Origin: JBLNDJ01 sp050261515
Lineage (GTDB): Bacteria; Acidobacteriota; Terriglobia; Bryobacterales; Bryobacteraceae
Length of the DNA stretch: 64,000 nucleotides
Direction of reading: 5' to 3'
Assembly: GCA_050261515.1 (NCBI GenBank)
Contig: JBLNDJ010000007.1
Coordinates: 62,001 to 126,000, forward strand
Shown: one piece after another, positions 18,049 through 27,950 of the stretch
How the letters are laid out: every line of letters starts with the position of its first letter
Position numbering within the stretch: position 1 is the first letter of the stretch
Translations under genes and position numbers: made by a program
Notes under the pieces: model-generated
What the model was told of the DNA's origin: nothing
What the model saw: only the letters and a program-made list of their open reading frames with translations
The model's database searches: none

Positions 18049-19263
18049 CTACTCCTCGAGCCTCAGGCGGGCGACGGTTTCAATGTGGAAGGTCTGGGGG
18101 AACAGGTCGATGAGCGTGAGCGCGTCGAGTCTGTAGCCCCCGGCCGCGAGCGCGCCGAGGTCGCGGGCGAAAGTCGCCGGATCGCAGGAGACGATGTTCA
18201 GGCGCGGCGGCTTGAGGCGCAGCAGTTCGCGCACGGCGGATTTGCCGAGGCCCGCGCGCGGCGGGTCGGCGAGGACGAAATCCGGGCGCGTTTCAAGCGC
18301 CGTGAGAAAAGCCTCGACCGGCGCGTGCGCCGCGGTTACGGACACCCCGGCGCGAGCGGCGTTGAATTCGAGGTCCCGCGACGCGCTCATGCTCGACTCG
18401 ACCGCCGTCACGTTCGCAAACCGCGCGGCCAGCGGGACCGAGAATAACCCCACGCCCGAGTAGAGGTCGAGCGCCGTTTCGCCTTCGGCCCCTTCGAGCG
18501 CCGCGCGCATCATCGCGTCGATCAGAAACCGGTTCACCTGGAAGAACGACCGGTGCCGCACGCGGTACGTCGCCGCGCCGGCGGCATACTCGATCGCGTC
18601 CTCCGCGTAGCCCGGAATGCGTTCGGCGCACCAGTCGAAGAAGCGCTTCGAGACCGGCTGCGCGGTTTCGAGCACATTCAACTGCACGTCCGTCTCGTTC
18701 GTGAAGAGCTCGAGCGAGCGAACGAAGTTCGGGAAGCGCCGGTTGCCCATCATGTCGCGCAGCGCGGCGAGGGCTTCGTTGATCCGGGGCGAGGAGATGG
18801 GGCAGCGGTCCACCGGAACGAGGTGGTGCGAACCGAAGCCGTAATAGCCGATCTCGCCCGAGGCGAGGTGAAACTGCGTGCGGTTGCGGTAACCCCACGG
18901 CTCGGCCGCGATGGTAGCGATTTCGGGAGACGCGTCCATCTTCCCGACGCGGCGCAGCACCTCTCGCAGGATCTCGCGCTTCTGTTCGAGCTGCGCCTCG
19001 TAGGTCGCGTGCTGGTACTGGCATCCGCCGCAGCGGAGGAAGAACGGGCACGGGGCCTCGGTGCGCACGGCCGAGGGGGTGGAAATTCCGGCCAACCGCG
19101 CTTCGAGCACGCCGCGGCGCTCGGTTTCAACGCGCACCTGCACGGTCTCGCCGGGCAGCACGAACGGTACGAGCACGACGCGCCCATCGGCGCGCGCCAG
19201 GCCCTGCCCTCCATAGACCAGTTTTTCGATTACGACTTCGCGGTTTGTTTCGGAGTCAGCCAT
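18049..19263 (-). CDS. rlmD: 23S rRNA (uracil-C5)-methyltransferase, RlmD/RumA type
   Basis: A 404-residue TrmA-family RNA methyltransferase. An N-terminal TRAM domain (VVIEKLVYGGQGLARADGRV, residues 10-29) precedes a [4Fe-4S] cluster motif with Cys72, Cys78, Cys81 and Cys154, spaced as in E. coli RumA. The SAM-binding motif is ALDLYSGVGLFSVPLA; the nucleophile is near Cys360 in VSCDPATFARD. It would methylate a uridine of 23S rRNA (U1939 in E. coli), although RlmCD-like activity cannot be excluded. ATG 19263 is 30 bp from the divergent trpS start. The open frame extends upstream without homology. Confidence 0.88.
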   Translation of the reverse strand: MADSETNREVVIEKLVYGGQGLARADGRVVLVPFVLPGETVQVRVETERRGVLEARLAGISTPSAVRTEAPCPFFLRCGGCQYQHATYEAQLEQKREILREVLRRVGKMDASPEIATIAAEPWGYRNRTQFHLASGEIGYYGFGSHHLVPVDRCPISSPRINEALAALRDMMGNRRFPNFVRSLELFTNETDVQLNVLETAQPVSKRFFDWCAERIPGYAEDAIEYAAGAATYRVRHRSFFQVNRFLIDAMMRAALEGAEGETALDLYSGVGLFSVPLAARFANVTAVESSMSASRDLEFNAARAGVSVTAAHAPVEAFLTALETRPDFVLADPPRAGLGKSAVRELLRLKPPRLNIVSCDPATFARDLGALAAGGYRLDALTLIDLFPQTFHIETVARLRLEE

Positions 19264-19293
19264 CACGTAGGATAAAAATTCGACCTTACTAGA

Positions 19294-20283
19294 ATGAAAC
19301 CACGAGTTTTCTCCGGAATGCAGCCCTCCGGCAACCTCCACATCGGCAATTACCTGGGGGCACTGAAGAACTGGGTCCGGATCCAACACGATTACGAAGC
19401 GATCTTCTGCATCGTCGATCTGCACGCCGTCACTGTGCCGCAGGATCCCGCTGCGCTGCGCGCGAAGATCGTCGAACTGGCCGCGCTCTATCTTGCCGCG
19501 GGAATCGACCCTAAAGAGAGTAGCATCATGGTGCAGTCGTCTGTGCCCGCGCACGCCGAACTCGCGTGGATGCTGACCTGCGTGACGCCCGTGGGCTGGC
19601 TCCAGCGGATGACGCAGTACAAGGCGAAGGCGGCCGACCAGGAAACGGTGGGCGACGGCCTGCTGCAATACCCGGTCCTGATGGCGGCCGACATCCTGCT
19701 CTACAACGCCGCGATCGTGCCCGTGGGGGACGACCAGTCGCAGCACCTGGAGCTTACGCGCGACATTGCGCAGCGCTTCAATTCGCTCTACGGGGAAACG
19801 TTCGTGGTGCCTGGCACGAGCCTGCCGTCCGTCGGGGCGCGCGTGATGGGCCTCGACGACCCGGAAAAGAAGATGAGCAAATCGGCGTCCGGGTCGGGGC
19901 ACGCAGTAGCGCTGCTCGACCCGCCCGCGGCGATCCGCAAGAAGATCATGCGGGCGACGACGGACTCGGCCCCGGCGGTCGATTTCGCGGTGCTCAGCCC
20001 CGGAGTCGCTAACCTGCTCGGCATCTACCAGGCCTTCAGCGGCTGGACAAACGACCAGATGCGCGCGCATTTCCAAGGCCTGCGCTACGGAGATCTCAAG
20101 AAGCAGGTGGCGGAGATGGTGGTGAGCCAGTTAGAGCCGCTTCAGAAGCGCTACCAGGAAATCGTCTCCGAGCCGGGCTACGTGGACCGCATCCTGCGGG
20201 AAGGCGCCGAGCGAGTCGCCCCGATCGCCAACGCGACTGTCGAGCAAGTGAAGCGCCGCATGGGCCTCTACACGGCCTGCTGA
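19294..20283 (+). CDS. trpS: Tryptophanyl-tRNA synthetase
   Basis: A 329-residue class I aminoacyl-tRNA synthetase that charges tRNA-Trp. The N-terminal FSGMQPSGNLHIGNYLGAL holds the HIGN motif (residues 16-19), and EKKMSKSASG holds the KMSKS loop. Length is normal for the short bacterial form. A TAGAAT hexamer overlaps the start codon (19290-19295). It diverges from rlmD over only 30 bp, so each promoter must extend into the other gene. Confidence 0.97.
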   Translation: MKPRVFSGMQPSGNLHIGNYLGALKNWVRIQHDYEAIFCIVDLHAVTVPQDPAALRAKIVELAALYLAAGIDPKESSIMVQSSVPAHAELAWMLTCVTPVGWLQRMTQYKAKAADQETVGDGLLQYPVLMAADILLYNAAIVPVGDDQSQHLELTRDIAQRFNSLYGETFVVPGTSLPSVGARVMGLDDPEKKMSKSASGSGHAVALLDPPAAIRKKIMRATTDSAPAVDFAVLSPGVANLLGIYQAFSGWTNDQMRAHFQGLRYGDLKKQVAEMVVSQLEPLQKRYQEIVSEPGYVDRILREGAERVAPIANATVEQVKRRMGLYTAC

Positions 20284-20287
20284 GTTA

Positions 20288-20727
20288 CTACTCTCGTATA
20301 ACCGTGACCCGCGTGAAGCCTTCCTCCAGCGCCGGAGGCCTCAGCTTTGCCGCCATGCGTTCGAGGGCTTCGTCCGGAACCACGCGCTCGCGGCAGCGGT
20401 TCCGCTCAAGGCAGACGCTCAGCGGCACGTCGAAGAACACCGCCTCGGCCGTGGCGCCGTAGAGTTCGGCCGTGCGGATGTAGGCGCGCCGCTCGCCGCG
20501 CGTGAGATTGGTCGCGTCGATGTAGGTCACCGGACGCCCGAGCGTGAGCCTCTGGCGCAGCAGGCAGCGCAGCGTGGCGAACACGCGGTGGTGGATGGTC
20601 TGGTCCGCAGGGTCGTCCGCCAGGAGTCCGCGGATTTCGTCAGAAGACAACGCGGGCGCGCCGAGCTGGGCCAGGTACGTCGATTTCCCGCTCCCCGGCA
20701 GGCCCACGAGCACAACGACGCGCGGCC

Positions 20728-20731
<4 letters not shown>
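20288..20731 (-). CDS. Small P-loop kinase (AAA_33, T4 Pnk-like)
   Basis: A 147-residue P-loop protein: Walker A VGLPGSGKST (residues 9-18), SSDEIRGLLADD after the first strand, TYIDATNLTRGERR, and an Arg-rich lid (CLERNRCRERVVPDEAL). These features match the AAA_33 family related to the kinase domain of T4 polynucleotide kinase. Its ATG overlaps the uvrB stop (ATGA), so it is co-translated with uvrB. A role in nucleic-acid end repair is an attractive guess from context, but nothing proves it. Confidence 0.75.
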
Positions 20732-22731
<2,000 letters not shown>

Positions 22732-22737
22732 AATTTC

Positions 22738-22743
22738 AGTGTA
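22738..22743 (-). promoter_or_regulatory. -10-like TACACT 6 nt before uvrB
   Basis: On the minus strand TACACT is separated from the uvrB ATG by GAAATT, so transcription would begin at or next to the start codon. No LexA-type operator (CTGT-N8-ACAG or GAAC-N4-GTTC) was noticed. Confidence 0.4.
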
Positions 22744-22774
22744 AGGGCACCGCTCTCTCTCGGTCGCGGCCCTG

Positions 22775-23725
22775 CTACGCCGTGCCGCCCTCGGCCTTTT
22801 CGAGTTCCGCGTTGAACTCGCAGCCGATGAAAGCGATGATGGCCAGCAGGTACATCCACACCAGCAGCACGATCACGGTCGCGATGCTGCCGTAGAACAC
22901 GTTGTAGTTGGCGATGTGCCGCGCGTACCAGGCGAAGCCCGATGTCGCGATCAGCCAGAGCAGCGTCGCAATCACCGCGCCCGGCCAGACGCGGCTCCAT
23001 TTCTGCGGGCGGTTCGGGGCCACGCGGTAGAGGATGCACGCGCCGAGCACGACCGCGCCGAACGCGATCAGGTACCGCACCATCTCGCCGATCACCGATA
23101 CCCATCCGCGCAACTCGTCGCCCGCCGGCGCGAATCCAAGCATATGGATCGCCCAGCGCTCCACATGCGAGCCGGCCAGAATCATGATTGAGGCGGACAG
23201 CGCCGGAATCGCCGCCGAGAACACGAGCAGAATCGCGATGATCCGCTCCTTCACAAAGGGGCGTCCGCACGGCACGCGGTAGATGGCGTGAAATCCCTCC
23301 ATCAGGCTCACGATGACGCCCGACCCCGCCCAGAGCGAAACCAGCGCACCCGTGATGGGCACAAACGAAGGCCGGTTGCCCTTGGTGGCGAAATAGTGGA
23401 ACACGAGGTCCTGCGTGCCCGGCGGCAGCACGTCCGAGAGGAAGTTCGAGAGCGAATCTGAAATGAAGTCGGCGCGCGCACGGACGAGAACGGCGGCCGT
23501 CGTCGCCAGAAGCGGAAAAAACGCCAGCAGGGCGGAATACGCGGCGCCCTTGGCGTAGCCGAATGCCCCGTCGCGGTAGGCCCTGACGAAGGCCGCGCGC
23601 GTCAGGGCCCACAGGAACGGCAGCGAATGCCGCGCGGACCGGATTGGCCTTTTCCCCTGCCTCAAGATCGCTCTGGCGGCGCCTGACATCGAGTCCATTG
23701 TTACGCAATTTGCGAGTTGATCCAT
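22775..23725 (-). CDS. YihY/BrkB family inner-membrane protein
   Basis: A 316-residue protein with about six TM helices and YihY/UPF0761 landmarks: FVRAYRDGAFGYAKGAAYSALLAFFPLL in the first helix (read in parts), SLWAGSGVIVSLMEGFHAIYRV in the middle and SIATVIVLLVWMYLLAIIAFIGCEFNAEL at the end. The family was once called RNase BN, which is not supported; it is more likely a transporter or envelope factor. The start could also be ATG 23698, which removes nine residues. It reads towards uvrB with 43 bp between. Confidence 0.87.
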   Translation of the reverse strand: MDQLANCVTMDSMSGAARAILRQGKRPIRSARHSLPFLWALTRAAFVRAYRDGAFGYAKGAAYSALLAFFPLLATTAAVLVRARADFISDSLSNFLSDVLPPGTQDLVFHYFATKGNRPSFVPITGALVSLWAGSGVIVSLMEGFHAIYRVPCGRPFVKERIIAILLVFSAAIPALSASIMILAGSHVERWAIHMLGFAPAGDELRGWVSVIGEMVRYLIAFGAVVLGACILYRVAPNRPQKWSRVWPGAVIATLLWLIATSGFAWYARHIANYNVFYGSIATVIVLLVWMYLLAIIAFIGCEFNAELEKAEGGTA

Positions 23726-23747
23726 CGGATCCGTTCATCCAATAGCC

Positions 23748-24698
23748 ATGGGCAAGTCAATCCCCGGCATCCACCACGTCACCGCGATCGCGGGCGACCC
23801 GCAAAGGAACCTGGACTTTTACGCCGGAGTTCTCGGGTTAAGGCTCGTCAAACTGACCGTCAATTTCGACGACCCCGGCACCTACCACTTCTACTATGGC
23901 GACGCGCAAGGACATCCCGGCAGCATCCTGACGTTCTTTCCCTGGCCCGGCGCGCAGAAGGGGCGCGCAGGCGCGGGCCAGGTGCGCACCACGGCGTTTT
24001 CGATTCCCGTGCATTCCGGCGACTACTGGGCCGGCCGCCTGAGGGAACACGGGGCCGTGATCGAGGAGCATGCGCGGTTCGGCGCGCGTGTGCTCAAGTT
24101 CGCCGATCCCGACGGGCTCAAACTCGAGCTGATCGCCGGCCAGGATTCGCGTGAGGGCTGGGAAGGCGGCCCGGTGCCGGCCGGCCAGGCCATTCGCGGG
24201 CTCTACGGCGTCACGCTTTCCGAGGAAGGCTACGAGCGCACCGCGAAGCTGCTGGTCGAAACAATGGGGTTCCGCCAGACGAACGAAGAGGGCAACCGCT
24301 TCCGGTTCGAGACGGGCGCGGGCGGCCCCGGCGCGACCGTCGACGTCGAGTGCTCGCCCGACCTCGGGCCCGGGCGTGTCGCGGTCGGATCGGTCCATCA
24401 CGTCGCCTGGCGCACTCCGGGCAGGGAAGACCAGGCCGCCTGGCACGACGAGATCGCGAAGGCCGGCCTGAACGTCACGCCGGTGATCGACCGGAGATAT
24501 TTCGAATCGATCTACTACCGCGAACCGGGCGGCGTGCTCTTCGAGATCGCGACCGATCCGCCCGGATTCGCCATCGACGAGCCCCAGGAGCGGCTCGGAT
24601 CGCAGCTCATGCTTCCGCCGTGGCTCGAGCCGCATCGCGCGAAACTCGAGCACGCGCTTCCGCGGCTGCGGCTACCCGCGCTGGCGAAGGGGGCGTAA
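23748..24698 (+). CDS. Ring-cleaving dioxygenase of VOC superfamily (MhqO-like)
   Basis: A 316-residue protein with two tandem VOC modules. The first begins IPGIHHVTAIAGDPQRNLDFYAGVLGLRLVK, read in parts, and the second RGLYGVTLSEEGYERTAKLL. Probable metal ligands are His in GIHHVT, His in SVHHVAWRT and Glu in GVLFEIATDPPGF, the His-His-Glu triad of extradiol-type enzymes. MhqO-type proteins are induced by quinones and hydroquinones. The gene is immediately followed by an MhqD-like hydrolase, as in quinone-detoxification operons of Firmicutes; no MhqR-type regulator is adjacent. Confidence 0.85.
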   Translation: MGKSIPGIHHVTAIAGDPQRNLDFYAGVLGLRLVKLTVNFDDPGTYHFYYGDAQGHPGSILTFFPWPGAQKGRAGAGQVRTTAFSIPVHSGDYWAGRLREHGAVIEEHARFGARVLKFADPDGLKLELIAGQDSREGWEGGPVPAGQAIRGLYGVTLSEEGYERTAKLLVETMGFRQTNEEGNRFRFETGAGGPGATVDVECSPDLGPGRVAVGSVHHVAWRTPGREDQAAWHDEIAKAGLNVTPVIDRRYFESIYYREPGGVLFEIATDPPGFAIDEPQERLGSQLMLPPWLEPHRAKLEHALPRLRLPALAKGA

Positions 24699-25322
24699 GT
24701 GCCTGAGGCGCAACTCGACTTTATTCACCGCTTCGATCGGCCGGAGAGTGCGGCCGACGGGCGCACGCTGCTGCTCCTGCACGGCACCGGCGGCAATGAG
24801 GACGACCTGGTGCCGCTCGGCCGGCAGCTCGCGCCCGGCGCGGCCCTGCTCAGCCCGCGCGGCAAAGTGCTCGAGCGCGGAATGCCGCGCTTCTTCCGCC
24901 GCCTCGCCGAAGGAGTCTTCGACGAGGATGACATCAGGTTCCGCGCGGGCCAGCTCGCGGATTTCGTCGCCGCCGCGGCGGCCCGCTACTCGCTCGACCC
25001 CGCGCGCGTCCACGCGCTGGGGTACTCGAACGGCGCGAACATCGCGGCGGCGATGCTGCTGCTGAGGCCGGAGACGCTGGCGGGCGGCGTGCTGTTGCGC
25101 GCGATGGTTCCCCTGGTGCCGGACCGCGCCCCCGACCTGCACGGCAAACGCGTCTACCTCGCCGCCGGGCGCCACGACCCGATCGCCGGCACGGAGCACC
25201 CGCAGAAGCTCGCGGAACTCCTGTCGCTGGCGGGCGCCGACGTCACGCTGAGCTGGTCCGACGCCGGGCACGAACTGGAGGCCCGCGAGCTCACGAAGGT
25301 CAGAGACTGGCTCGCCGCGTAG
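24699..25322 (+). CDS. Alpha/beta hydrolase, MhqD-like carboxylesterase
   Basis: A 207-residue single-domain hydrolase of the phospholipase/carboxylesterase family. LLLLHGTGGNEDDLVPLGRQL is the oxyanion region; the triad is Ser110 in ALGYSNGAN, Asp160 in AAGRHDPIAG and His191 in DAGHELE. It starts at GTG directly after the stop of the ring-cleaving dioxygenase, so both proteins probably act together on aromatic or quinone compounds. Exact substrates are unknown. Confidence 0.87.
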   Translation: MPEAQLDFIHRFDRPESAADGRTLLLLHGTGGNEDDLVPLGRQLAPGAALLSPRGKVLERGMPRFFRRLAEGVFDEDDIRFRAGQLADFVAAAAARYSLDPARVHALGYSNGANIAAAMLLLRPETLAGGVLLRAMVPLVPDRAPDLHGKRVYLAAGRHDPIAGTEHPQKLAELLSLAGADVTLSWSDAGHELEARELTKVRDWLAA

Positions 25323-25355
25323 GCCGCACGCCCTCGTCCGGGGCCGGCCGCCACG

Positions 25356-25952
25356 CTATCTCCGTTCAACCCAGAATTCGGCTGAATCGAGCGCCGCATT
25401 CCGTATCTGCGCCGCGAGGCCCGAGTAGCGCAGCATCGCGGCGGCGTCCCGGATGCGCGCGGCATCTGCGGGCGCGAGCCCGGCCGTGTAGTGGTCGGCG
25501 CGGTCCTTGTAGGAATACCCGGCGTAGCGCGGCGAGGCGGCTTCGGCCGCGTCCATGAGGCCATCCCAGAAGCTTGCACGCCGGAACAGCCGCCTTTCGC
25601 TCGCCGCCTCGCGCGCGATCTCGATCCGCGCGCCGCGGCCCTTGAGCGCAGCCCGCACGCACCACGCCCGCGCGAACGCGCGGCTCGGGTCGGGGTCGGG
25701 GAATGTCGCGAGCAGGGCGTCGAGCGCGGCGCGGTCCGCGTCCAGGCCGTCCCACCGGAGGCGCGACGCGCCGGCGACCAGACTGCCCCGCAGCAGCAGT
25801 TCGTGCAGCCGGGGCGCGTCCTTGCCCGCCACGCCCAGCATCGCCTCGATCAACTCGCGCGCCGGCATCTCGCGCACTACCACCGGCGTGAGCGAGATCG
25901 ACTCCGCGGCCTCCGAGCTGATCTTGACCCGGATCGTCTCCGGCAGCGCCAT
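25356..25952 (-). CDS. Hypothetical protein
   Basis: A 198-residue soluble protein that I do not recognise. It starts with a beta-like stretch (LPETIRVKISSEAAESISLTPVVVREMPARELIEAMLG), read in parts, followed by alpha-rich Ala/Arg segments and a Trp/Tyr-containing stretch (SPRYAGYSYKDRADHYTAG). There is no signal peptide, TM helix or cysteine motif; only one Cys is present. The N-terminal wording resembles small phage-tail-assembly chaperones, but no other phage gene is near, so that is weak. It diverges from the MidA-like methyltransferase over 20 bp. Confidence 0.6.
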   Translation of the reverse strand: MALPETIRVKISSEAAESISLTPVVVREMPARELIEAMLGVAGKDAPRLHELLLRGSLVAGASRLRWDGLDADRAALDALLATFPDPDPSRAFARAWCVRAALKGRGARIEIAREAASERRLFRRASFWDGLMDAAEAASPRYAGYSYKDRADHYTAGLAPADAARIRDAAAMLRYSGLAAQIRNAALDSAEFWVERR

Positions 25953-25972
25953 CACGCATATCGTAGCCTACA

Positions 25973-26971
25973 ATGAGTGATCGTCAGCACCCTTGGCTCA
26001 TGACTCCCCTCGCCGAATTCATCCGCGATGAAATCGCCCGCCAGGGCCCGGTGCCGTTCCGCCGCTTTATGGATCTCGCGCTCTACCATCCCGAACTCGG
26101 CTATTACCGGCGCACGCGCGACCCGTTCGGGAAGGAAGGCGACTTCTACACCGCCGAGCAGGTTCAGCCGGTCTTCGGCACGCTCATCGCCGCGAAGATT
26201 CGTGAACTCTACGAAGAACTCGGCCGCCCGGATGAGTTCACCGTCGCCGAACTGGGCGCGGGGCGTGGCGAAATGTCGCCGGCGCTCTCGGAATGGCGTT
26301 ACGTGCCCGTCGATCTTGCGCACGGAGCGCTGCCCGCGGGCTTCACCGGCGTCGTCTTCTCGAACGAATTCTTCGATGCGCTGCCGGTGGATGTCGCCGT
26401 GCGCCGCTCCGGAGCGTTCCGCATGCTGCGCGTGGGCTGGGACGGCTCGCGCTTCGTCTGGATCGAGGCGGAAGCCGCACCGCCGTCAATTGCCGGCTAC
26501 ATCGAGCGCTACTTTCCCGCGCGCGAGGAGGGCGAGCGCGTCGAAATCAACCTCGACGCCCTGGCCTGGATCGAGCGCATCGCGGCTTCGCTCGAGTGCG
26601 GCTTCGTTCTCACCATCGACTACGGCTACACGCGGCGCGAATCCGTGCGCTTTCCTCAGGGGACGTTGATGAGCTACCGGCATCACACGGCGATCGAGGA
26701 GGTGCTGGCGTCGCCAGGCGAGCGAGACATCACCGCGCACGTCGCCTTCACGGCGCTTGAAGAGCACGGCGCGCGCTCCGGCCTCGCGCCCGTGCGCTTC
26801 GAAACGCTCGCGCGCATGCTGCTCGACACCGGAGAGCGCGGCGCGTTCGCCGCCGCGCTCGAGGCAAGCGATGCTGCCGAAGAAGCGCGCCGCAGGCTTC
26901 AACTCAAGACGCTGCTGTTCGGGATGGGGGAGACGTTCCGTGTGCTGCTACAGAGGAGGGTCCAAAAATAA
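25973..26971 (+). CDS. SAM-dependent methyltransferase, MidA/NDUFAF7 family
   Basis: A 332-residue protein of the DUF185 family. Landmarks are PVPFRRFMDLALYHPELGYY, DFYTAEQVQPVFG, the SAM motif VAELGAGRGEMSPAL, FSNEFFDALPVDV and TIDYGYTRRE. The mitochondrial homologue NDUFAF7 dimethylates an arginine of a complex I subunit; bacterial members are presumed protein arginine methyltransferases. TACAAT overlaps the ATG (25969-25974). The 3' end runs into the terminator of the convergent small gene. Confidence 0.88.
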   Translation: MSDRQHPWLMTPLAEFIRDEIARQGPVPFRRFMDLALYHPELGYYRRTRDPFGKEGDFYTAEQVQPVFGTLIAAKIRELYEELGRPDEFTVAELGAGRGEMSPALSEWRYVPVDLAHGALPAGFTGVVFSNEFFDALPVDVAVRRSGAFRMLRVGWDGSRFVWIEAEAAPPSIAGYIERYFPAREEGERVEINLDALAWIERIAASLECGFVLTIDYGYTRRESVRFPQGTLMSYRHHTAIEEVLASPGERDITAHVAFTALEEHGARSGLAPVRFETLARMLLDTGERGAFAAALEASDAAEEARRRLQLKTLLFGMGETFRVLLQRRVQK

Positions 26972-26997
26972 TAAGGCCCCGAGGAACCTCGGGGCCT
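26964..26997 (-). terminator. Intrinsic terminator of the Lys/Ala-rich small gene
   Basis: Read on the minus strand, an 11-bp perfect stem (GGCCCCGAGG core, 26974-26997) is followed by TTATTATTTTT. Stem plus T-tract make a classic factor-independent terminator. It overlaps the last codons of the convergent methyltransferase gene and might stop transcription from that side too. Confidence 0.85.
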
Positions 26998-27024
26998 GTG
27001 TGAGAACTCTAGCTGCCTGTGAGG

Positions 27025-27087
27025 CTACTTGCCCTTTTTCTTCGGGGCGGCCTTCTTCTTCGCAGCTTTCTTGGTGGCGTTCTTCAT
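27025..27087 (-). CDS. Tiny Lys/Ala-rich basic peptide (20 aa)
   Basis: A 20-residue ORF, MKNATKKAAKKKAAPKKKGK, half lysine and one-third alanine, like the tail of histone H1 or bacterial HU/H1-like proteins. Despite its size it has a full expression cassette: a consensus sigma-70 promoter, an A/T-rich leader with an inverted repeat, the Shine-Dalgarno AAGGGAG 9 nt before ATG, and a strong terminator. An upstream in-frame ATG at 27108 overlaps the SD and is less likely. It could be a nucleic-acid-binding peptide, or the transcript of about 175 nt may act as an RNA. Real expression is likely; function is unknown. Confidence 0.7.
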   Translation of the reverse strand: MKNATKKAAKKKAAPKKKGK

Positions 27088-27114
27088 CGATCGATTCTCC
27101 CTTGACATCAAAAT

Positions 27115-27136
27115 CTGCGACCTTAAAAGATCGCAG
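27115..27136 (-). promoter_or_regulatory. Inverted repeat in the 5' leader of the small basic gene
   Basis: CTGCGATCTT and AAGGTCGCAG form a near-palindrome (9 of 10 pairs) placed right after the predicted transcription start. The RNA would begin with a stable hairpin, which could protect the message or act as an operator in DNA form. Confidence 0.5.
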
Positions 27137-27145
27137 TGTGATTCA

Positions 27146-27174
27146 TATATAAAGTCGTTCCGTCCGAAAGTCAA
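27146..27174 (-). promoter_or_regulatory. Consensus sigma-70 promoter of the small basic gene
   Basis: Minus strand: TTGACT (27169-27174), a 17-bp spacer, then TATATA (27146-27151). This is the best housekeeping promoter in the window. Predicted start is near 27139. Confidence 0.8.
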
Positions 27175-27263
27175 GAAAAAAATGCATGAGTGGCACACCA
27201 CTTGCCTCGCTCCGAGCACCGAAACGTGAAATGACGGAATTGTTTGCGGTACGATCTGGACAA

Positions 27264-27947
27264 ATGAGGCGTCGTGTCCTGTTCGCGCTCGCTCTCGCGC
27301 TGCTGGTAACCGGTTGCGCGAAGAAAAAACACAAGGCCGCCGCGCCTCCGCTCGCTCCCTCCGCCGCCGGGGCAGCGATGCCGCGCATCGGCGACGAGGA
27401 AACCGGCATCGCAAGCTGGTACGGCCATCCCTATCACGGCCGCCGCGCGTCGAACGGCGAGATCTACGACATGGAGAAGATGACCGCGGCGCATCGCACG
27501 CTTCCGTTCGGCGTCGTCGTGCGCGTGCAGAACCTCACGAACGATCTCACGACCGACGTGCGCATCACCGACCGCGGCCCCTTCGTCGATGGCCGCATCA
27601 TCGATCTTTCCCGCGCCGCCGCGCGCGAGATCAAAATGCTCGGGCCCGGCACCGCGAAAGTGCGCCTGCGCGTCATCGGGTTGCCCGCCGCCGCCCCGGA
27701 GGGTTACTTCGCCGTGCAGGCCGGCGCGTTCAAAGACCGCGACAACGCCGAGCGCGTCCGCAAACAGATGGCGGACCGCTTCGGCGCCGCGCGCCTCTCG
27801 TATCGCGAGGGGAATCCGCCGCTCTGGAGGGTACTCGTAGGCCATGCAGCGGCCCAGGCGGACGCCGAATCGATCGCCGCACGCATCAAATCGAGCGGGG
27901 CACATGCATTTGTCGTGAGAGTTGACGCCTCCGAAAGCAACTTATAG
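27264..27947 (+). CDS. rlpA: RlpA-like lipoprotein (DPBB plus SPOR domain)
   Basis: A 227-residue lipoprotein (signal RRVLFALALALLVTGC, lipobox VTGC). The double-psi beta-barrel spans about 40-135 with GIASWYGHPYHGRRASNGEIYD, MTAAHRTLPFG and VRITDRGPFVDGRIIDLS, read in parts, and keeps the Asp/His residues of the lytic-transglycosylase group. A C-terminal SPOR domain (GYFAVQAGAFKDRDNAERV) would bind denuded septal glycan. It thus acts at the division septum. ATG 27264 gives the proper lipoprotein signal. The sigma-54 activator gene starts 3 bp after its stop. Confidence 0.92.
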   Translation: MRRRVLFALALALLVTGCAKKKHKAAAPPLAPSAAGAAMPRIGDEETGIASWYGHPYHGRRASNGEIYDMEKMTAAHRTLPFGVVVRVQNLTNDLTTDVRITDRGPFVDGRIIDLSRAAAREIKMLGPGTAKVRLRVIGLPAAAPEGYFAVQAGAFKDRDNAERVRKQMADRFGAARLSYREGNPPLWRVLVGHAAAQADAESIAARIKSSGAHAFVVRVDASESNL

Positions 27948-27950
27948 AGT

